NCBI GenBank assembly: GCA_020086605.1
Contig: JACBWW010000015.1
Span: 7,709,513-7,773,512 of the forward strand
DNA length: 64,000 bases
Direction: 5' to 3'
Origin: Lanius collurio
Taxonomy: Eukaryota; Chordata; Aves; Passeriformes; Laniidae
How positions within the stretch are numbered: the stretch's first letter is position 1; every line of letters starts with the position of its first letter. Shown in pieces: positions 30,585-44,540 of the stretch. The notes beneath the pieces were generated by a model. That model worked only from the letters and a program-made list of their open reading frames with translations, made no database searches and was not told the DNA's origin. A program made the position numbers and the translations under genes.

Positions 30585-32789
30585 CATGCCCACTAGGAGA
30601 GAGACTATGTTAGACCTGTTGCTCACAAATAGAGATGGACTGGTGGGTGATGTGGAGGTTGGAGGCCCCTTGGGGCACAGAGATCATGAAATTATAGAAT
30701 TCGCAATAATTGGTAAAATCAGGAGGAATATCAAAAAGATCTTTACATCAGACTTCTGGAAAACAGACTTTGGTCTGTTTAAGAGATTTATTTAGAGAGT
30801 TCCTTGGGAAATAGCCCTTGAAAAAAAAGGAGTTCAGGAGAGATGGGTGTGCTCCAAAACTCAGATCTTGAGGGCACAGGAACAGACTGTCTCTGTGTGC
30901 CGAAAGATGAGTCGACAAGGCAAACATCCAGCCCGGATGAGCAACAAGGTTTTGAAGGAACTTAGAAATAAAAAGATGCATCATCTTTTGAAGGAGGGTT
31001 TGGTTTCTCAGGAAGTGTTTAAGGGGGTTGCTAGGGCATGTAGAAAAAAAATCAGGGAGGCCAAAGCTCAGCTTGAACTTAAATTGACAACTTCTGTTAA
31101 AAATAATAAATTTTTTTACAAATATATTAATGGTAAAAGGAAGGGTAAGACTAATTTTGTTCCTTATTGGATGAGGCATGTAACATAGGAACCAAAGATG
31201 AGGAGAAGGCGCAAGTGCTTAATGCCTTCTTTGCCTCAGTCTTTAGTGGGAAGACAGCTTGTCTGTCCTCAGGGGTTGATAGGTGATGCCAGGGAGCAGA
31301 ATGGTCCTCTTGTTATCCAAGAAGAGGCAGTCAGCAAACTGCTAAGACACTTGGATATTTATAAATCAAAGAGACCAGATGGGATCCATCCCAGGGTGAT
31401 GAAGGAGCTGGCAGATGAGCTTGCAAAACTGTTCTCCATCATTTACCAAGAGTTGTGGCTCACTGGCAAGGTTCCAGATGACTGGAAAAAGGCCAGTGTG
31501 ACACCCATTTACAAAAAGGGTAGGAAGGAGGATCCTGGTAATTACAGGCCAGTTAGCCTGACCCCAGTACCAGGTAAGGTAATGGAACATTTCATACTGA
31601 GTGCTACCACACAGCACTTACAGGATGGCCAGGGCATCAGACCCTCTCAGCATGGGTTTAGGAAGGGTAGGTTGTGTCTGACCAACCTGATCTCCTTTTA
31701 TGACCAGGTGACCCACCTGGTAGATGCAAGAAAGACTGTGGATGTTGTCCACTCGGACTTCAGCAAGGTCTTTGACACTGTCTCCCACAGCATACTCCTG
31801 GAAAAGCTGGCAGCCCAGGGCTTGGACAGGAGCTGGCTGGATGGTTGGGCCCAGAGAGTGGTGGTGAATGGTGGTGCATCCAGCTGGCAGCCAGTCACCA
31901 GTGATGTCCAGTTCTGTTCAATACTTTTATTGATGACACTAAGCTGGGAGCTTGTGTCAATCTATTGGAAGGAAGGAGGGCTCTGCAGAGAGACTTGGAT
32001 CAGTTGGATGGATGGGCAGAGTCCAACAGGATGAAGTTTAAAAAGCCTAAGTGCCAAGTTCTGCATTTCAGCCACAAAAATCCACTACAATGTTACAAGC
32101 TGCAGACAGTGTGGCTGGACATTGTCCAGGCAGAAAGGTACCTCGGGGTGCTGGTCAACAGTTGACTGAATATGAGCCAACAATGTGCCTTGGTGGCCAA
32201 GAAAGCACCATCCTGGCCTGCATTAGGAACTGTGCAGCCAGCAGGAGCAGGGAGGTCATTCTTCCCCTGTACTCAGCACTGATGAGGCCACATCTTGAGT
32301 ACTGTGTCCAGTTCTGGGTCCCTCAGTTTAGGAAGGACGTTGAGATGCTTGAGCATGTCCAGAGGAGGGCAACAAGGTTGGTGAGGGGCTTGGAACACAA
32401 GCCCTAAGAGGAATGATTGAGGCAACTGGGGTTGTTTAGCTTGGAGAAAAGGAGACTCAGAAGTGACCTTATCAGTCTCTACAACTTCCTGAAAGGAGGT
32501 TGTAGACAGGTGGGGGTTGGTCTCTTCCCCAGGCAGCAATTGACAGAACAAGAGGACACTATCTCAAGCTGTGTCAAGGAAGGTATAGGTTGGATATTAG
32601 GAAAAATTTTTTCATGGAAAGAATAAAGTACTGGAATGGTGTGCCCACCGTCTCTGGATGTGTTTAAAAAAAGACTGGACTTGGCACTTGGTGCCATAGT
32701 CTAGTTGAGGTGTTAGGGTATGGGTTGAACTCGATCTTGGAGGTCTCTTCCAACCTCGTTATTCTGTGATTCTGTGTGATTCTGTGAAA
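30585..32789 (+). mobile_element. CR1 LINE, 5'-truncated ORF2 copy with intact 3' end
   Basis: About 2.2 kb. It starts in the C-terminal part of the endonuclease (LLLTNRDGLVGDVEVGG followed by GHRDHEIIEF), continues through the linker (SDFWKTDFGLF, RVPWEIALE), and enters the reverse transcriptase (GKVPDDWKKASVTPIYKKG, KEDPGNYRPVSLTPVPGK, SQHGFRKGRLCLTNL, SDFSKVFDTVSHS). After an internal deletion comes DDTKLGACVN, then [19 protein letters not shown] and [16 protein letters not shown]. It ends in a CR1 tail with three ATTCTGTG-type units (32,760-32,788). A stop near 30,795, a frame change near 31,185 and the deletion near 31,905-31,935 make it inactive. Orientation is the same as AADAT. Confidence 0.95.
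31198..32034 (+). pseudogene. CR1 reverse-transcriptase remnant (longest open frame of the copy)
   Basis: A 278-codon open frame covering fingers and part of the palm of the CR1 reverse transcriptase. The first catalytic aspartate region is present (SDFSKVFDTVSH). The stretch that should hold GVPQGSVLGP and FADD is deleted, and the frame shifts, so its last ~45 codons are out of frame. It cannot encode a working enzyme. Confidence 0.85.
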
Positions 32790-33170
32790 TGTAGCCTAGA
32801 CCCCAGGCCCTCTTCTTCAGCCCATCCCCATAGCTTCCTTTGAGATAAGAAATGAGAGTGAACACAAATAGCACACAATAATCCTTCTCAAGCAGAAAAA
32901 ATACCTGCAGCAGAGCAGGTGCAGGTCTTCCCTGCACAGTACAGAAATATATCTATGTTATTTTGGCACTATACATACACAAAAGACTAGGACTTTACAC
33001 TAGACTATGTAAAAAAAAAAAGTAAAGGCCCTCATGCTTTTAGGAAAACATGTAGTGGAATATAAAATTTGCAAATTTGTCAGTTACATTGATTTTTTTT
33101 CATACTTCAAAAACCCTCATAAGAATACTCTAGAATTTTGAAAGTGGCATGCTTCCTTAACCTTTGAAGC

Positions 33171-33221
33171 GTGTGTGTGTATATATATATGTAGAATATT
33201 ATAGTATATACAATACACACG
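33171..33221. repeat. (GT)5(AT)5 tract with inverted counterpart
   Basis: GTGTGTGTGT then ATATATATAT, followed about 15 bases later by TATATACAATACACAC, which can pair with the first part. Confidence 0.75.
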
Positions 33222-35484
33222 TTGACAAACATCTCGCACCAAACTGAAATTCTTAAACTTGATGTTAACTTAACACTTAGGTCAATTTCTCACACTAATT
33301 TGTTTCCATTCTGACTTACTCCAGCTGTGGATAAAAGTTTCCGACCTTATCAGATCCTTAAAATTCAATTATTCACCCAGTTATACTATGTTAGTGTTAG
33401 TCCCCCAGTAACAGAGATATTCCTTTTGTCAAAGTTAGGAATCTCAGAACAAGCTACATGATCCTGTGACATTTAAGGTTTTAAAACTCATTTGAAAATT
33501 TACAAATGCTCATATGCCTCTGCATATGGAGGGAGTGTCCTTCCATGGGTGTCAATTCAAAACAAAATTTGCATTTAAACACATTAACTCATTATCAGAA
33601 GGAATTAGCAATTGAGAATTAACCAAGCCTAGACACTTTAGACTCAATTTGACCAAAGGGAACCTCTTTCAAAGGACTTAAAAATCAACTGGAAATGTTA
33701 CAATATTGTCTTCTGAAACCAAAAATAGGATAACTGCTATCGTTATTCTTCTCTCAAAAAACAACACAACTGTGGTTCTCAGCAGGCCAGGTATCATTTT
33801 TGTGAAACTATTATGTTTGTGATTCACATAATGGTTTATTGACTTGTCCCTGACTTCTCTTTAATTCCATTATCTGTGGAAAAATATTTTCTTATAGTGA
33901 GTAAATTGAGTTTTTGAATAATGAAGACTAGTGAAGACATAAGCGAGGAAGTCATATGGAGCTACGGGAGTAATTGAAGAGTCTCTTAGTAGAGGCAGGT
34001 TTTTTCCCCCTGAAATACTACTTGCTGAGTATACTACCTTCTGTGCTGATAAAAATAAACAAAGGCCCTCTGCACAGTCTTGTAATATTGTGACTCCTAT
34101 AAGTAGCTGAGCAGCTGCTACCCTCATTAAATTAAAGACAGTAGCAAAATGCAATTGATCTTAATTTGTACAGTGATGAGCTCTGAAGAGATTGCTAATT
34201 GTCCTTGTAGATATTGATTTTTATGTTTCTCCTGTGATTCTTCATTTCTTCCCTAATCTTGTGACAGACATGAAGCAGAGGAGACCAGGAAACTGCCACC
34301 CTAGGATGTGGTGCCACCTAGAATATAAATTCAGGCTGGTTTATTTTATATGCTATAGAAACATCTCCATTGTTTCCATGACAATTCTATATTTATAACT
34401 CAAAAGTCAAAGTTCCTTTTGACTGCAGCCTCATGCTGCATGTACTATGTTTCATGTGTGAACAGTGATATATTTTTTTGTATTTCACATTACAAATTAG
34501 TGTAACTTATCACAGACAAGTGACCAATTTAGATATCTCAAACAATGAGACTGTGATCACCTTGGCTTCAAATAAGGTGAAAAAAGAGCTGTAAAAAATG
34601 CAATTGGCATGTAAACAGGTGCTCCTACATAGGATGCATATTGGTCCAAAGATGTAACAGATATAATTCAGAACATATTCTGGGTTAAATATGTCATCTT
34701 AAGGCAATTCCTATCAGTTTCATTTGCATAGGCATTTTATCACCATGATGCCTGCCTCAAAAAATGGTCAACATGTACATCATGTATTTATCAACAAGCA
34801 GAAGTCTGAGAAGGAAAGGGGAAAGAAATAGTGACCATTTAGCTGTGTTTGTAGCAATAAACCTCCATCCATGTGCAACATGAAAATGGTAGAGTCACTG
34901 GGATTCAAAGAGCAGCAAGAGCACTCAACTGTTCAAAGTTCTCATGTAACACTTACATCAATGTCATAAACCCTTTGCCACACTGACTTGCAGCCATCTC
35001 CAGGGAATAGGATGACAATCACAGTGGGCACATCTGTGCACCAAAGAGATAATGGGAGAGGGATGAATAGTTTAGTCCTTAGAAGCAGAAAAAAGTCTTC
35101 AGGCTTAAGAGGCACAGGTGCACCAGATCAAATATTAATTGAATTTGGGTACTTTGGTCTTTTCAAGGGCCTATACACAGCAATGCTTTCAACTGTGGTG
35201 CTCAGTTTTTAAGCATCTTGAAACTACAATAAACCACATGAGCCCCGAGGGGTTTTTCTGTTTGTCCCTTAATAACACAGGTGGCAATTACAAATATATA
35301 GAGAGGATTAACAAATCTCCTCACACAGATCAGACCTTTGAAAAAGCAAAATAGATGCCTTTACCCTAAATCCACTTGGGAGTGCAATTCAGGCATCTTG
35401 CTTTCACATTGCTAAAAAAAGGGGCCTCCCCCATTTGAAATTCACCATCTTTAATTGCGAATAATGCTCTGAAACAGTTCAAAC

Positions 35485-35502
35485 AAAAAAAAAAAAAAAA
35501 AA
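35485..35502. repeat. A18 homopolymer
   Basis: Eighteen consecutive A. No retrocopy body is recognised upstream. Confidence 0.8.
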
Positions 35503-38500
35503 CCATGCAATTCTCTTCATTTTCAGTACAGCTGGCAGGTGGTCTAGCTACTCAACTGCTACAAAAGTACAGCTTGCAAGGATCTTTCTTACCCACCAAT
35601 TGCTACAAAATGCAAAACTCTTCAGTTGAAACTGTTTCAGTTTAAAAGGAAAAAATAGCTTCTACAAGACTAAACCTAGAAGTACATACCCCAGACCTAC
35701 TGATTAGGGCAACAAGCTGTATTCTAGTTTCTGCTCCAGTGCATGTTTGTGTTTCACTAACAAGGATCTATATAAGCCTCCATCCATAAACAGTAACAGA
35801 TATCCAGTCAATGCACAACAAATGGTACTATTTAGAGAGGAGCAGCTTCAAAGTGAAAAAAAGAAACCCAAAGCACCCCCAAATCATCTGTAACTTCACA
35901 ACTAGAAACTCTCACTGACAAAGGGAAAGAGATTCTCTCCTCCCATATTCCAGAAAGTAGTCCAACCACTGCTTGCCAGGTACATCCACAGAGAGAAGTG
36001 TGGGCTCTGAACTACAGGAAAAACACTCTGCCACAATCTGGAGCTAGGCAGCCCTACAAGGTAGGCATCCCAATAAGTACCAAGGACAGAAATACAGCTG
36101 CTAGTTATTTAGTTAGACATTTGTACACCAGGACCCAATACTTGTAAGCAGAACCACATACAGGACAGCTGTGTGTCCAGTTTGAAATAAGTGAATCCCA
36201 GAAGGAAGCAAGAAGTTTTAAATTATATTACTAAAACTTTATTATGATAAGGGTTGTGACATTTCAATTTTTTCATCAAGTTGAATGAAGCTTTTTTTTT
36301 TTCCCAATATTTTAGAAATGCCCAAGTATTACCAAGCAGCCAAGAACAAGCCCCATGGTGTTGTTTTCCTCAAAGGACTCAGTAAAAGCAGAAACAATAT
36401 AACTTTCTTTATCAGTAATCAAATGTCTGGAGCTTAGAATATTTGGACTGCATATCCTACAATACCTATAACAAGAGAAGTTATGCATTTGGTGGGGGAA
36501 AAAAAGACAGCATTTGATAGAAATGGCAATGTTGAATGACATCAATATTAATGCACTTGTAAATAAGTCATATCACCCAAGAATCACAAATAAGGTGTAT
36601 ATTATCATCTTTGGCTCCAGATCAGGAAGATCTGGTTTTAAATTAACCATCAAGGTAGAAGAAAATATATGACTTCATCTGACATCAGATTAAACCAGAT
36701 TTTTCTAGTCAAGTCATTGCATCAATCTTCTGTAAAGCAATCAAGAGCTTTTCTCTCACTATGAACAAGCCATTGTTTTGACAACCTTTTTAGACACACT
36801 GAGAAGCATTTTTTAAATAGCAAGGACATTTTAATTGTGGATGACATGAATCAACTATGAGAAAGAACAGCTGCATCTTCAGATGACATGAAGAAAAGTG
36901 TGATCTGTATGCAAAGGAGGGTAAAACGTTATTTTATTGTACACTTACTATTTATCTGCAAGTTCTACTTTAGAAAATTTGCAAAAAGTTGTACCAAAAG
37001 AAAATAAGGTGCTAGGGATGAAGATATTTTATGTGCATCTAGAGCCTATGTTAACCTGTTTCAAAGATTGTCTAAAACAATGAGTTGTTTTCTGTTCACT
37101 GAAGCACACTGCTTCCCTGAAGTTGGGAATGACAGACCTCAGTGTTAAATTACTCTGATTTCATGAGTCTAAAACCTGAGCCTTCTCATTTTATGTTTTA
37201 TAATTGGAAGCAAACACTGGAATACAAGAAACTTTGAAACTCAGCCTTGTGCAGCTTAAGGCATATTCTAATTATTCTTGTAGGATTAATAACTGTGTTT
37301 TATACAAAAGCTTTCAAATGCAGAAGGAGCCCTTGAGAATTTAAACAGAAAGTGAACTACAAAGCACACCTTGAACAAGGACTGACCATCCAGCCTCTAG
37401 CATGCTGCCATCAATAGTAATTAGTGCTTGGTAATTCAGATACCACAACACATGCAAAACAAGAAGGCAATGTATGCACTCCAACCAATATTTGGTGTGG
37501 TGAACACTGCTGTTCTACCCACTGCAGACACTGTTCTCTCCTAGGCAGAAAAGGGACATAAGGCCACCATTTCCCATCTTTAACAAGTTACTAAGACACA
37601 GGAAAGGATTAAAAGATGTTTAAAAGCTATTCTTCAATGTACTACAGTGCAATTTATAAAACAGTGAGTGCACTTCAAACCCAAAAACTCAGCACTTCCA
37701 GTTCAATCTAGGCTGGGAGTTGAACACGGTAAAGCAAATAATTGTGAATGAAAGCAATATAAACCAGTTCAGAGGTATGAAAAGAAATGTTACTCAAAGC
37801 TGTTTTAAAATTAAAACTACCAGATAAAGTTCATATAAGTTTAAAAGGAGGGAAAACCCTTCAGAAAATTCCAAGACTTCACCCAAACAGGAGTGGTTTT
37901 AGGTGATCTTTCATAACCCAAGACATTGCTATGAAGTCAGCACATAAAGTAGACAAATGCAACATAGATAAATGGCAAAATAGGCCAATGGCATATTTTT
38001 GAGGAGAAAAGTATAAAATATTTCTAGAGTGAAAGGAGAAGAATTTGAAAAAAAACAGTTATAAACAATAATTCTATTAAGATGATGGAGTTTATCCTCT
38101 TTTCTTTTGCAAATTTTCAAAATACTCTTATACATCACTCAAATCTCAAATTTTCATATGATATTGGATTCTCCACGCAGCAATAGACATTAAGTAAGCC
38201 AGCCTTTTAACAATTTACGGAAACTTTACTGCCAGTTTTGCAGGAACTTGTAAAACCAAGATTATACCCAGAAAGAGAAAAGTCAATTGACAATCAGGCA
38301 AAGGACACCTTCTCTATGGAAAGCAGGGACTAACATGGCTGATAATATAGATAGGACCATAGCTGGCTCATCTTCTAGGGACACTGAAAAACAGAGAAAT
38401 AAAACAACTGACAGGGCAGTAGTGGAAAATTACTTTCTCTACTGTTATGAAAGTCTTGTCTAAAATGTTTAAATTACAGTCAGCTTCTAAATTAATTGAG

Positions 38501-41500
38501 CCTGGAACAAGCGATCCATAATCAGTTTACAAGTAATTCTCAAACTGAGAAAGATACACTATTCCCACAATCTGTATGCATACTATTTAACAACCAAAAA
38601 TCTTCATGAATTATCAAGATCAAATTTTCAAAGCAGCTTCTTCCAATGACAATTGATTTTTAACTTGAAATTTAGTTTCCAGCGCAAATCTCAGAACCCT
38701 TTTCCAGCTATGCACTCATAGGGAAAACACAGATAGGCAAGAGGCTTGAATTAACACATTTTGCAATTTCTTCTGATGGGATGAAATGCCGTGGATACAA
38801 ATTACAGGGAGCAAATTACTAGATTAGACCTCAGATCTCTGAATATTTAGCTCCATAACATTCTTTGCCTTGAAACTATTATTTGCAGGTGTGGGAAAGA
38901 AGCTTCTGCCTTAAACTGTAAGCAGATTCCCCTAAGGAAGGGCAATTGTGTCTAAAAACTGCTTCCACCAAGGCTAGTCCTATCAGTTCCTTAAAGCAGG
39001 GGTGAAAATCCTATTAGTTGGCTTATGCCTCTCAGAGCTTCAAAAGGTATCCTTTGAAGATGAAAAAAACCTTCTGAAATGACCAGTTATGCAAAAAACC
39101 TTTTTAAATGACAGGTTATTAGCAGTACTGCATTCTTCCAGATATTCTGTAAATAGAGAAGTAATCATAGATGCACAGGGATCTGAAAAACATGCCAGTG
39201 AAGTTAAGGCTTTTCCCACTTCTGCTTTTGCTAAGTAAGCAGGAGCATTCAGCTGGACAGCTTCCCCCTGAACCATCCAGCACTGCACAGTACACTTTTA
39301 AGCTTTAAAATCTCTCATTAAGCCCCCACCAACCTTAATACCCCATGGATTTCAAGACCTTTCTGCTACTTTCTGCAAGATTCACTTGATTTTCAGTCCC
39401 AGAATTATAGAGTATGCTCACTGCTTCCTGCAAGAGACAAAGAATAATTAGGAGAACTGGTCAGGCTTTCAGGTTGTCTCAGTGATAATATACCATAGCT
39501 GTAAATGTCATGGTGAAGCATACTGTAATATTATGTAACCAAGTCTCTCCCTTTATCTACTAAGAGCAAACAAACCCAAAATATATGAAAATCTATAAAC
39601 AGAGAGCCACCAAACCAAGAAGGGGGATTTGGGAGATTGAAGTGAGGGATGTTAAAATTTTAAGTTTCACATGAAGCTAAGCTCAAAATTTGGATGCTGC
39701 TCTATCCAAATCAAAGACTTCCTTTGACACAGTACTGATAGATCACAGAGGAAGATTAGCAAAAATTATGTTTCAAGTAGGTAATTAAAAAAACCTTTAG
39801 AAAACTCCAGCAATACTTATTTGAGTATGAAGTCAGGGTTTAGGAGGCATTATCAGAAACAGATCAATGTATGGTAACATTTCTATTTTGAAGCTGTTGT
39901 TGATTTCCATTTTGAGTGAGAAAAACATTGGAAAGCATTTGATAGTGGAATTCATTTAATAAACAAATGTAAAAGTATCTCACACATTATATTCTTCTCA
40001 CCTCCACCACTCACATTTATTTCCACTCAAGTGTTGGCCATAATCCAGATGTCTAAATGGAAATGTTTACAGTTCCTCACCTATAACTCACTCCTTCCAC
40101 TCTTACAGGCTTACAGCCTGGTATATGCAGTACTCATCTCCCTCCCTCCACCCCCCAAAAAGTAAAGCTCAGCTATAGAATCTTCTCAAGAGTATTTTAC
40201 CACCTCTAGATGTTGAAGTGCCAAGAGACTCAGGTCACGGAAATCAGAACTGTCAAGGGGATGAACAGATGGGGAAGGCTTAAGCCATCCCATAGGAAAT
40301 CCTCAAAGCATGTAAAACACACCACAGCCCCAGAAGCCTCAGGAGCTGCAACATTGTCCATCAAAATAACAGAGATTAAAAATCCTGATATTTTACCAAG
40401 CTTGATAAGTGTAAGGTCCAATAGCAGATATCCAGCACAGCACCTCAACAGCCTTTCAGAGACAGAGGGGCAGGAATCAGACACATGCTTCCTTCTTGGA
40501 AGCATGACAGGTTTGCAGCATGAAGTAGAGAAAACATCAAAGCTCCTCCAGTCTGGCAGTTTAGTTTTCCAGTGACTTGAAAAATAATCATCAATCCCAA
40601 GGACTCATGGATAATACACTATACTATGGAACATGATAGATGTCAAGAACCCGTGGGCAAATCCCAAGAGCACTGAGTAAGGTGATTAATTTTCTAAATA
40701 ATACTTTTATATATGTGTATCACCCCCAGCTCCCTGTCTGTGGTAGGTGTAGTCAGAGCAGAGCTGGTATCTGTTGAAGTTTGCATGCTTGCCTCGTGCC
40801 TTACACAAGTCCAGTTTTCTAAAATATTATTGCAAGTTTCAGCCCAGAGTGCCTGCATGTGAAATATCTGACTTTCCTAAAGCAAAAGTACATTCATTTA
40901 GATCCTAATTCCAGCTACTTCAGGGAAGCACAGAACATGCATCAATCTTTCCAAACAGCTACTTGTCTCATCTATGTGATAATCACCCTCATGAATTCCT
41001 GCACACCACAAAGAATTTCTCTAAATTCATATGAAAAATTAGAATTTTGATTCACAATTCCTAGAGTCCCAAGGACACTCTCACAAACACAGCTCATCAT
41101 TTATAGACAATATTGCCCTACAAGACCAATCGATAAGCATTGGCAACAGACTATTCCCTCTTTCTCCCCCGTTCCATGATACAGGTGTAGCATTAGCCAG
41201 AATTACTCTAAAACTATGGCCTGGTTGTATAAACAGTTACTTTAATGCCTCAGAGAAATTAAGGAAATTCAGACATATTCTAGAGATAAAAATAAAGAGT
41301 TTTATTACATCATCTGTTGAATTTGCCTTATAAATATTCTTTTTTTCTAGATTTAATTCCATCATTCCACAGTTCATCTTAATTGTACCAAACTCTGCCT
41401 CAGTTTTAGTAATTAATCGGACTAATTTATATCACTTAATTCCTGAGAAGTTAACTTTCGCAGTTTAATTGCTGACAGCTTTAGAAAAAAATACTTTCTA

Positions 41501-44500
41501 AACCCATTTTAAAAGCAGTGATTTATAGCATGAATGCAATAAAAACAAAAGACAAAGCAAAAGCAACTGCAAAGCTAAGAGCTTTTGGTGAATGCTAAAA
41601 GGTCATTAAAATGCTTTTCCCAGTCCATATGATACAGTCAATTTTATCGTTCTTTCTGTGAATGCAATTGCTTCTGCCAAATGTGCTGACAGAGAGGTAC
41701 AAATCCACAGATTGTTGGTCCTTGCAGAACTGTTTATCATTTTTAAATTTAGTGGTGTATGAAAAAACACAGAAAGCTCGCGTGGTTTACAAAGTGAGAT
41801 CATAAAAATGAACTGGGCTGAGGCTGTCTCTTTGAACATTTTGAATCATGCCCCAGATAAGCCAGAAGGAAAAGGGATGAGGAACTTGTCTGGGACACAA
41901 ACACTGAAATACAAAATATGTTTAACAATGATGGCACAATGAAGACTCACTTGACACAGGAATAAAGCTGTTTTACAAAGTAAAAGTGAGAAGTTCAACA
42001 CCAGAAGAAACTAGCTGTACTATTTAAAAACAATATAAAACTATCATTTCTAAAACTTTTATTATTTGATGATAAATTAACATAACCTTATTCAATCATA
42101 ATCTGTCATCTCTAAAGGAGGATTTTCCAAGAATACCAGACCTGTAGAACTCATGATTTTGCTTTTATCTGTCTTGCTAGTCCAACAGATAATACATCAT
42201 TTTGATTGTCCTATGAAAGTTACATTATGTATTACCAACATCAGACACAGCAGCAGCAAAACACTTTGTCATGCCTAAGGAAAGGTTTAGTTAAAAAAAG
42301 AAAAAAAAAAAAACACACACATGACACTTAGCACAAAGCCACATGTAGACAAAATATAGCCTGGTTATGACCTAAATAGCTTGGTTAAGGATCTCATCTG
42401 ACACGAGAGGAGAAATTTGGTTTGCTTTAACTAAGAAGCTGTTCCATGTAATATGAAAAAAACATAACACAAAAGGAACTAAAATGAGACAATTTCAACA
42501 AATGAATGACAGAGCTGTAGGCACAAGAGGAAAGCACAGCAGAAAAACAAGGGCCTGAGGAATAAAGAGTCTGAGGGGGGGAAAGAAACCCCTGAGATGA
42601 TGGCCAAAGCTCCCACAGCTCTTCAGCATTCAGACAGATATGAACATACTTCACAAAGAAGAATCACCTTGATCACCTGCATGGAAAGAAGCCCAAGAAT
42701 CTGCACAACAATGCATATTTTTCGCTCTTACAATTGTAGGGCTCAGCATTTGTTTGAATAAGAATCACAGAGTAGAAAAAGATGCCGTAATTAAAACAGA
42801 CTGTACTTCAACCTGAATTAACAAGAGTCCATTTAAAAATTTCATTAGGAAAGAATAGCCACATGTAGTAATTGTCCAGAGAAAAGAAACTCAAGCTTTA
42901 AGCATGTTCTGAGAATATTCTCATTTAAGAAAGAGAAAAGGAAGACAAAAATGAGAGACGGTCTGAGGAAAAAATATCCCTGAAATACCCCATAAATGAA
43001 TGGCACTCACCCTCTCAGTTTTTGCCATTCCTGCCTAGTCAGGGCTTTTTCTTTCTTTAACGACACTGAAGAACTTTTAAACTTTTTTTAGATTAACTTC
43101 TTGACAACATTACAGAGAGTATTTACATCAAAGGACAGACTGACATTTCTGGAGCTTCTGATCTGTCTTGGGTTTGAATCTCAAAGGCATTGACCAACAA
43201 CAAGGGAAGAATGATGACCCAGCACAGTATGTCAAAACAAACATACTAGAACAAAAGCTGCTAGGGAAGTTAGGAAATGGACTTGGTCCATTTAATAAGT
43301 CTCTACAAATATAAAATATGCTTTATCAACGAGTTTTCCAAAACTTTAAAGAGTCCTAGTTATATGCAACAATCATGAAGCATATCAAGCTAAGTCTGCA
43401 TATTATGGGACACATAACACAGGAGAAAATTTTCATTCTTCAAAGGCAAAGGCTACATGACACAATATCCCCAGATTGTCTGTCTATTCAGAGTGACAGA
43501 AGCACCTTCAGGGTTTAGAAATTCTGTATTATCTCTGGAGCCATGTAATGACTGCAGGCAGATAAGCACTGTAAGACTGATTGATATGAGGATCTTGCTT
43601 ATCCACACCTGCTCTGGTAACACATGTAGACATCTGGTCTCAGAAGTGACAATTTTCTTTTTGCTACAGATGTGATTTGAACATGAAGAAACACAGTTCT
43701 TAAGAATAAAACCTAAAGGAACAGAAGCATAATTCTATTGCAACTGCTGAATGTAAAATCTGGCTTGCAGTAGGAAAAAGAACAGTCTGAACCATAGTTT
43801 ATGCTTATAAAAGCAAGGCCCAGAAATTAAAATTTAATAGATAAATGCCCAACTTACCCTCATGACAAAAGGCCAAATTTTAATCAAGAATTAACAACAA
43901 AAACATATCTTCATCAATTTGAAGACAACTAGATACAAAACAAGTAAATTCTTTCATGTTGAATAGACAAACTTCAAAATACAGAAAGAAATAACACATC
44001 TCTACTACCAGTTGTCACCACACCTGAGAAGCTTATTTTCTCCAGACAACAACAAGATTGAAGCAACAATTTCACTTTTCCATTATCTTATTCTGCCTTT
44101 AGGATCATTCCTTTTTCCATGCCACACTTGCACTAGACAAACATCTGACCTTGCCAGGAACAGAGGAACATGCTAGGCCAGGGGAGAAAAACACTTTTGC
44201 CTCCACTAAATGAAAATGGATAACAAAGGTTGAGCCCTGGGAATAACATATGTTGCAAATAATAGGGAGTGCCTGCTTCCTGGGAGATTTACACAATAGA
44301 GTTCATATGTCAGCAACTGTTTGCCTGTAGCATAAATTCAAATAGACAAGCCTGAGGTATTATGGAACAGCATTTATCTCAAGATTGTCAGGAGAAGACA
44401 TTTCATTTCTTATGATTCATTTCATTTATACGCTAGTGTATTAACTGGATATATTATTGATCTTTACTGCATTCAATTTCAGCTTCTATTGCATGGACAA

Positions 44501-44522
44501 AGTGATCTGAAAAATATCAGTC

Positions 44523-44540
44523 TTTTTTTTTTTTTTTTTT
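44523..44540. repeat. T18 homopolymer
   Basis: Eighteen consecutive T. Confidence 0.85.

Noticed and set aside
40210..40575. A 121-codon plus-strand frame
   Set aside because: Composition and length fit chance; no domain, and the minus-strand frame over it is equally unconvincing.
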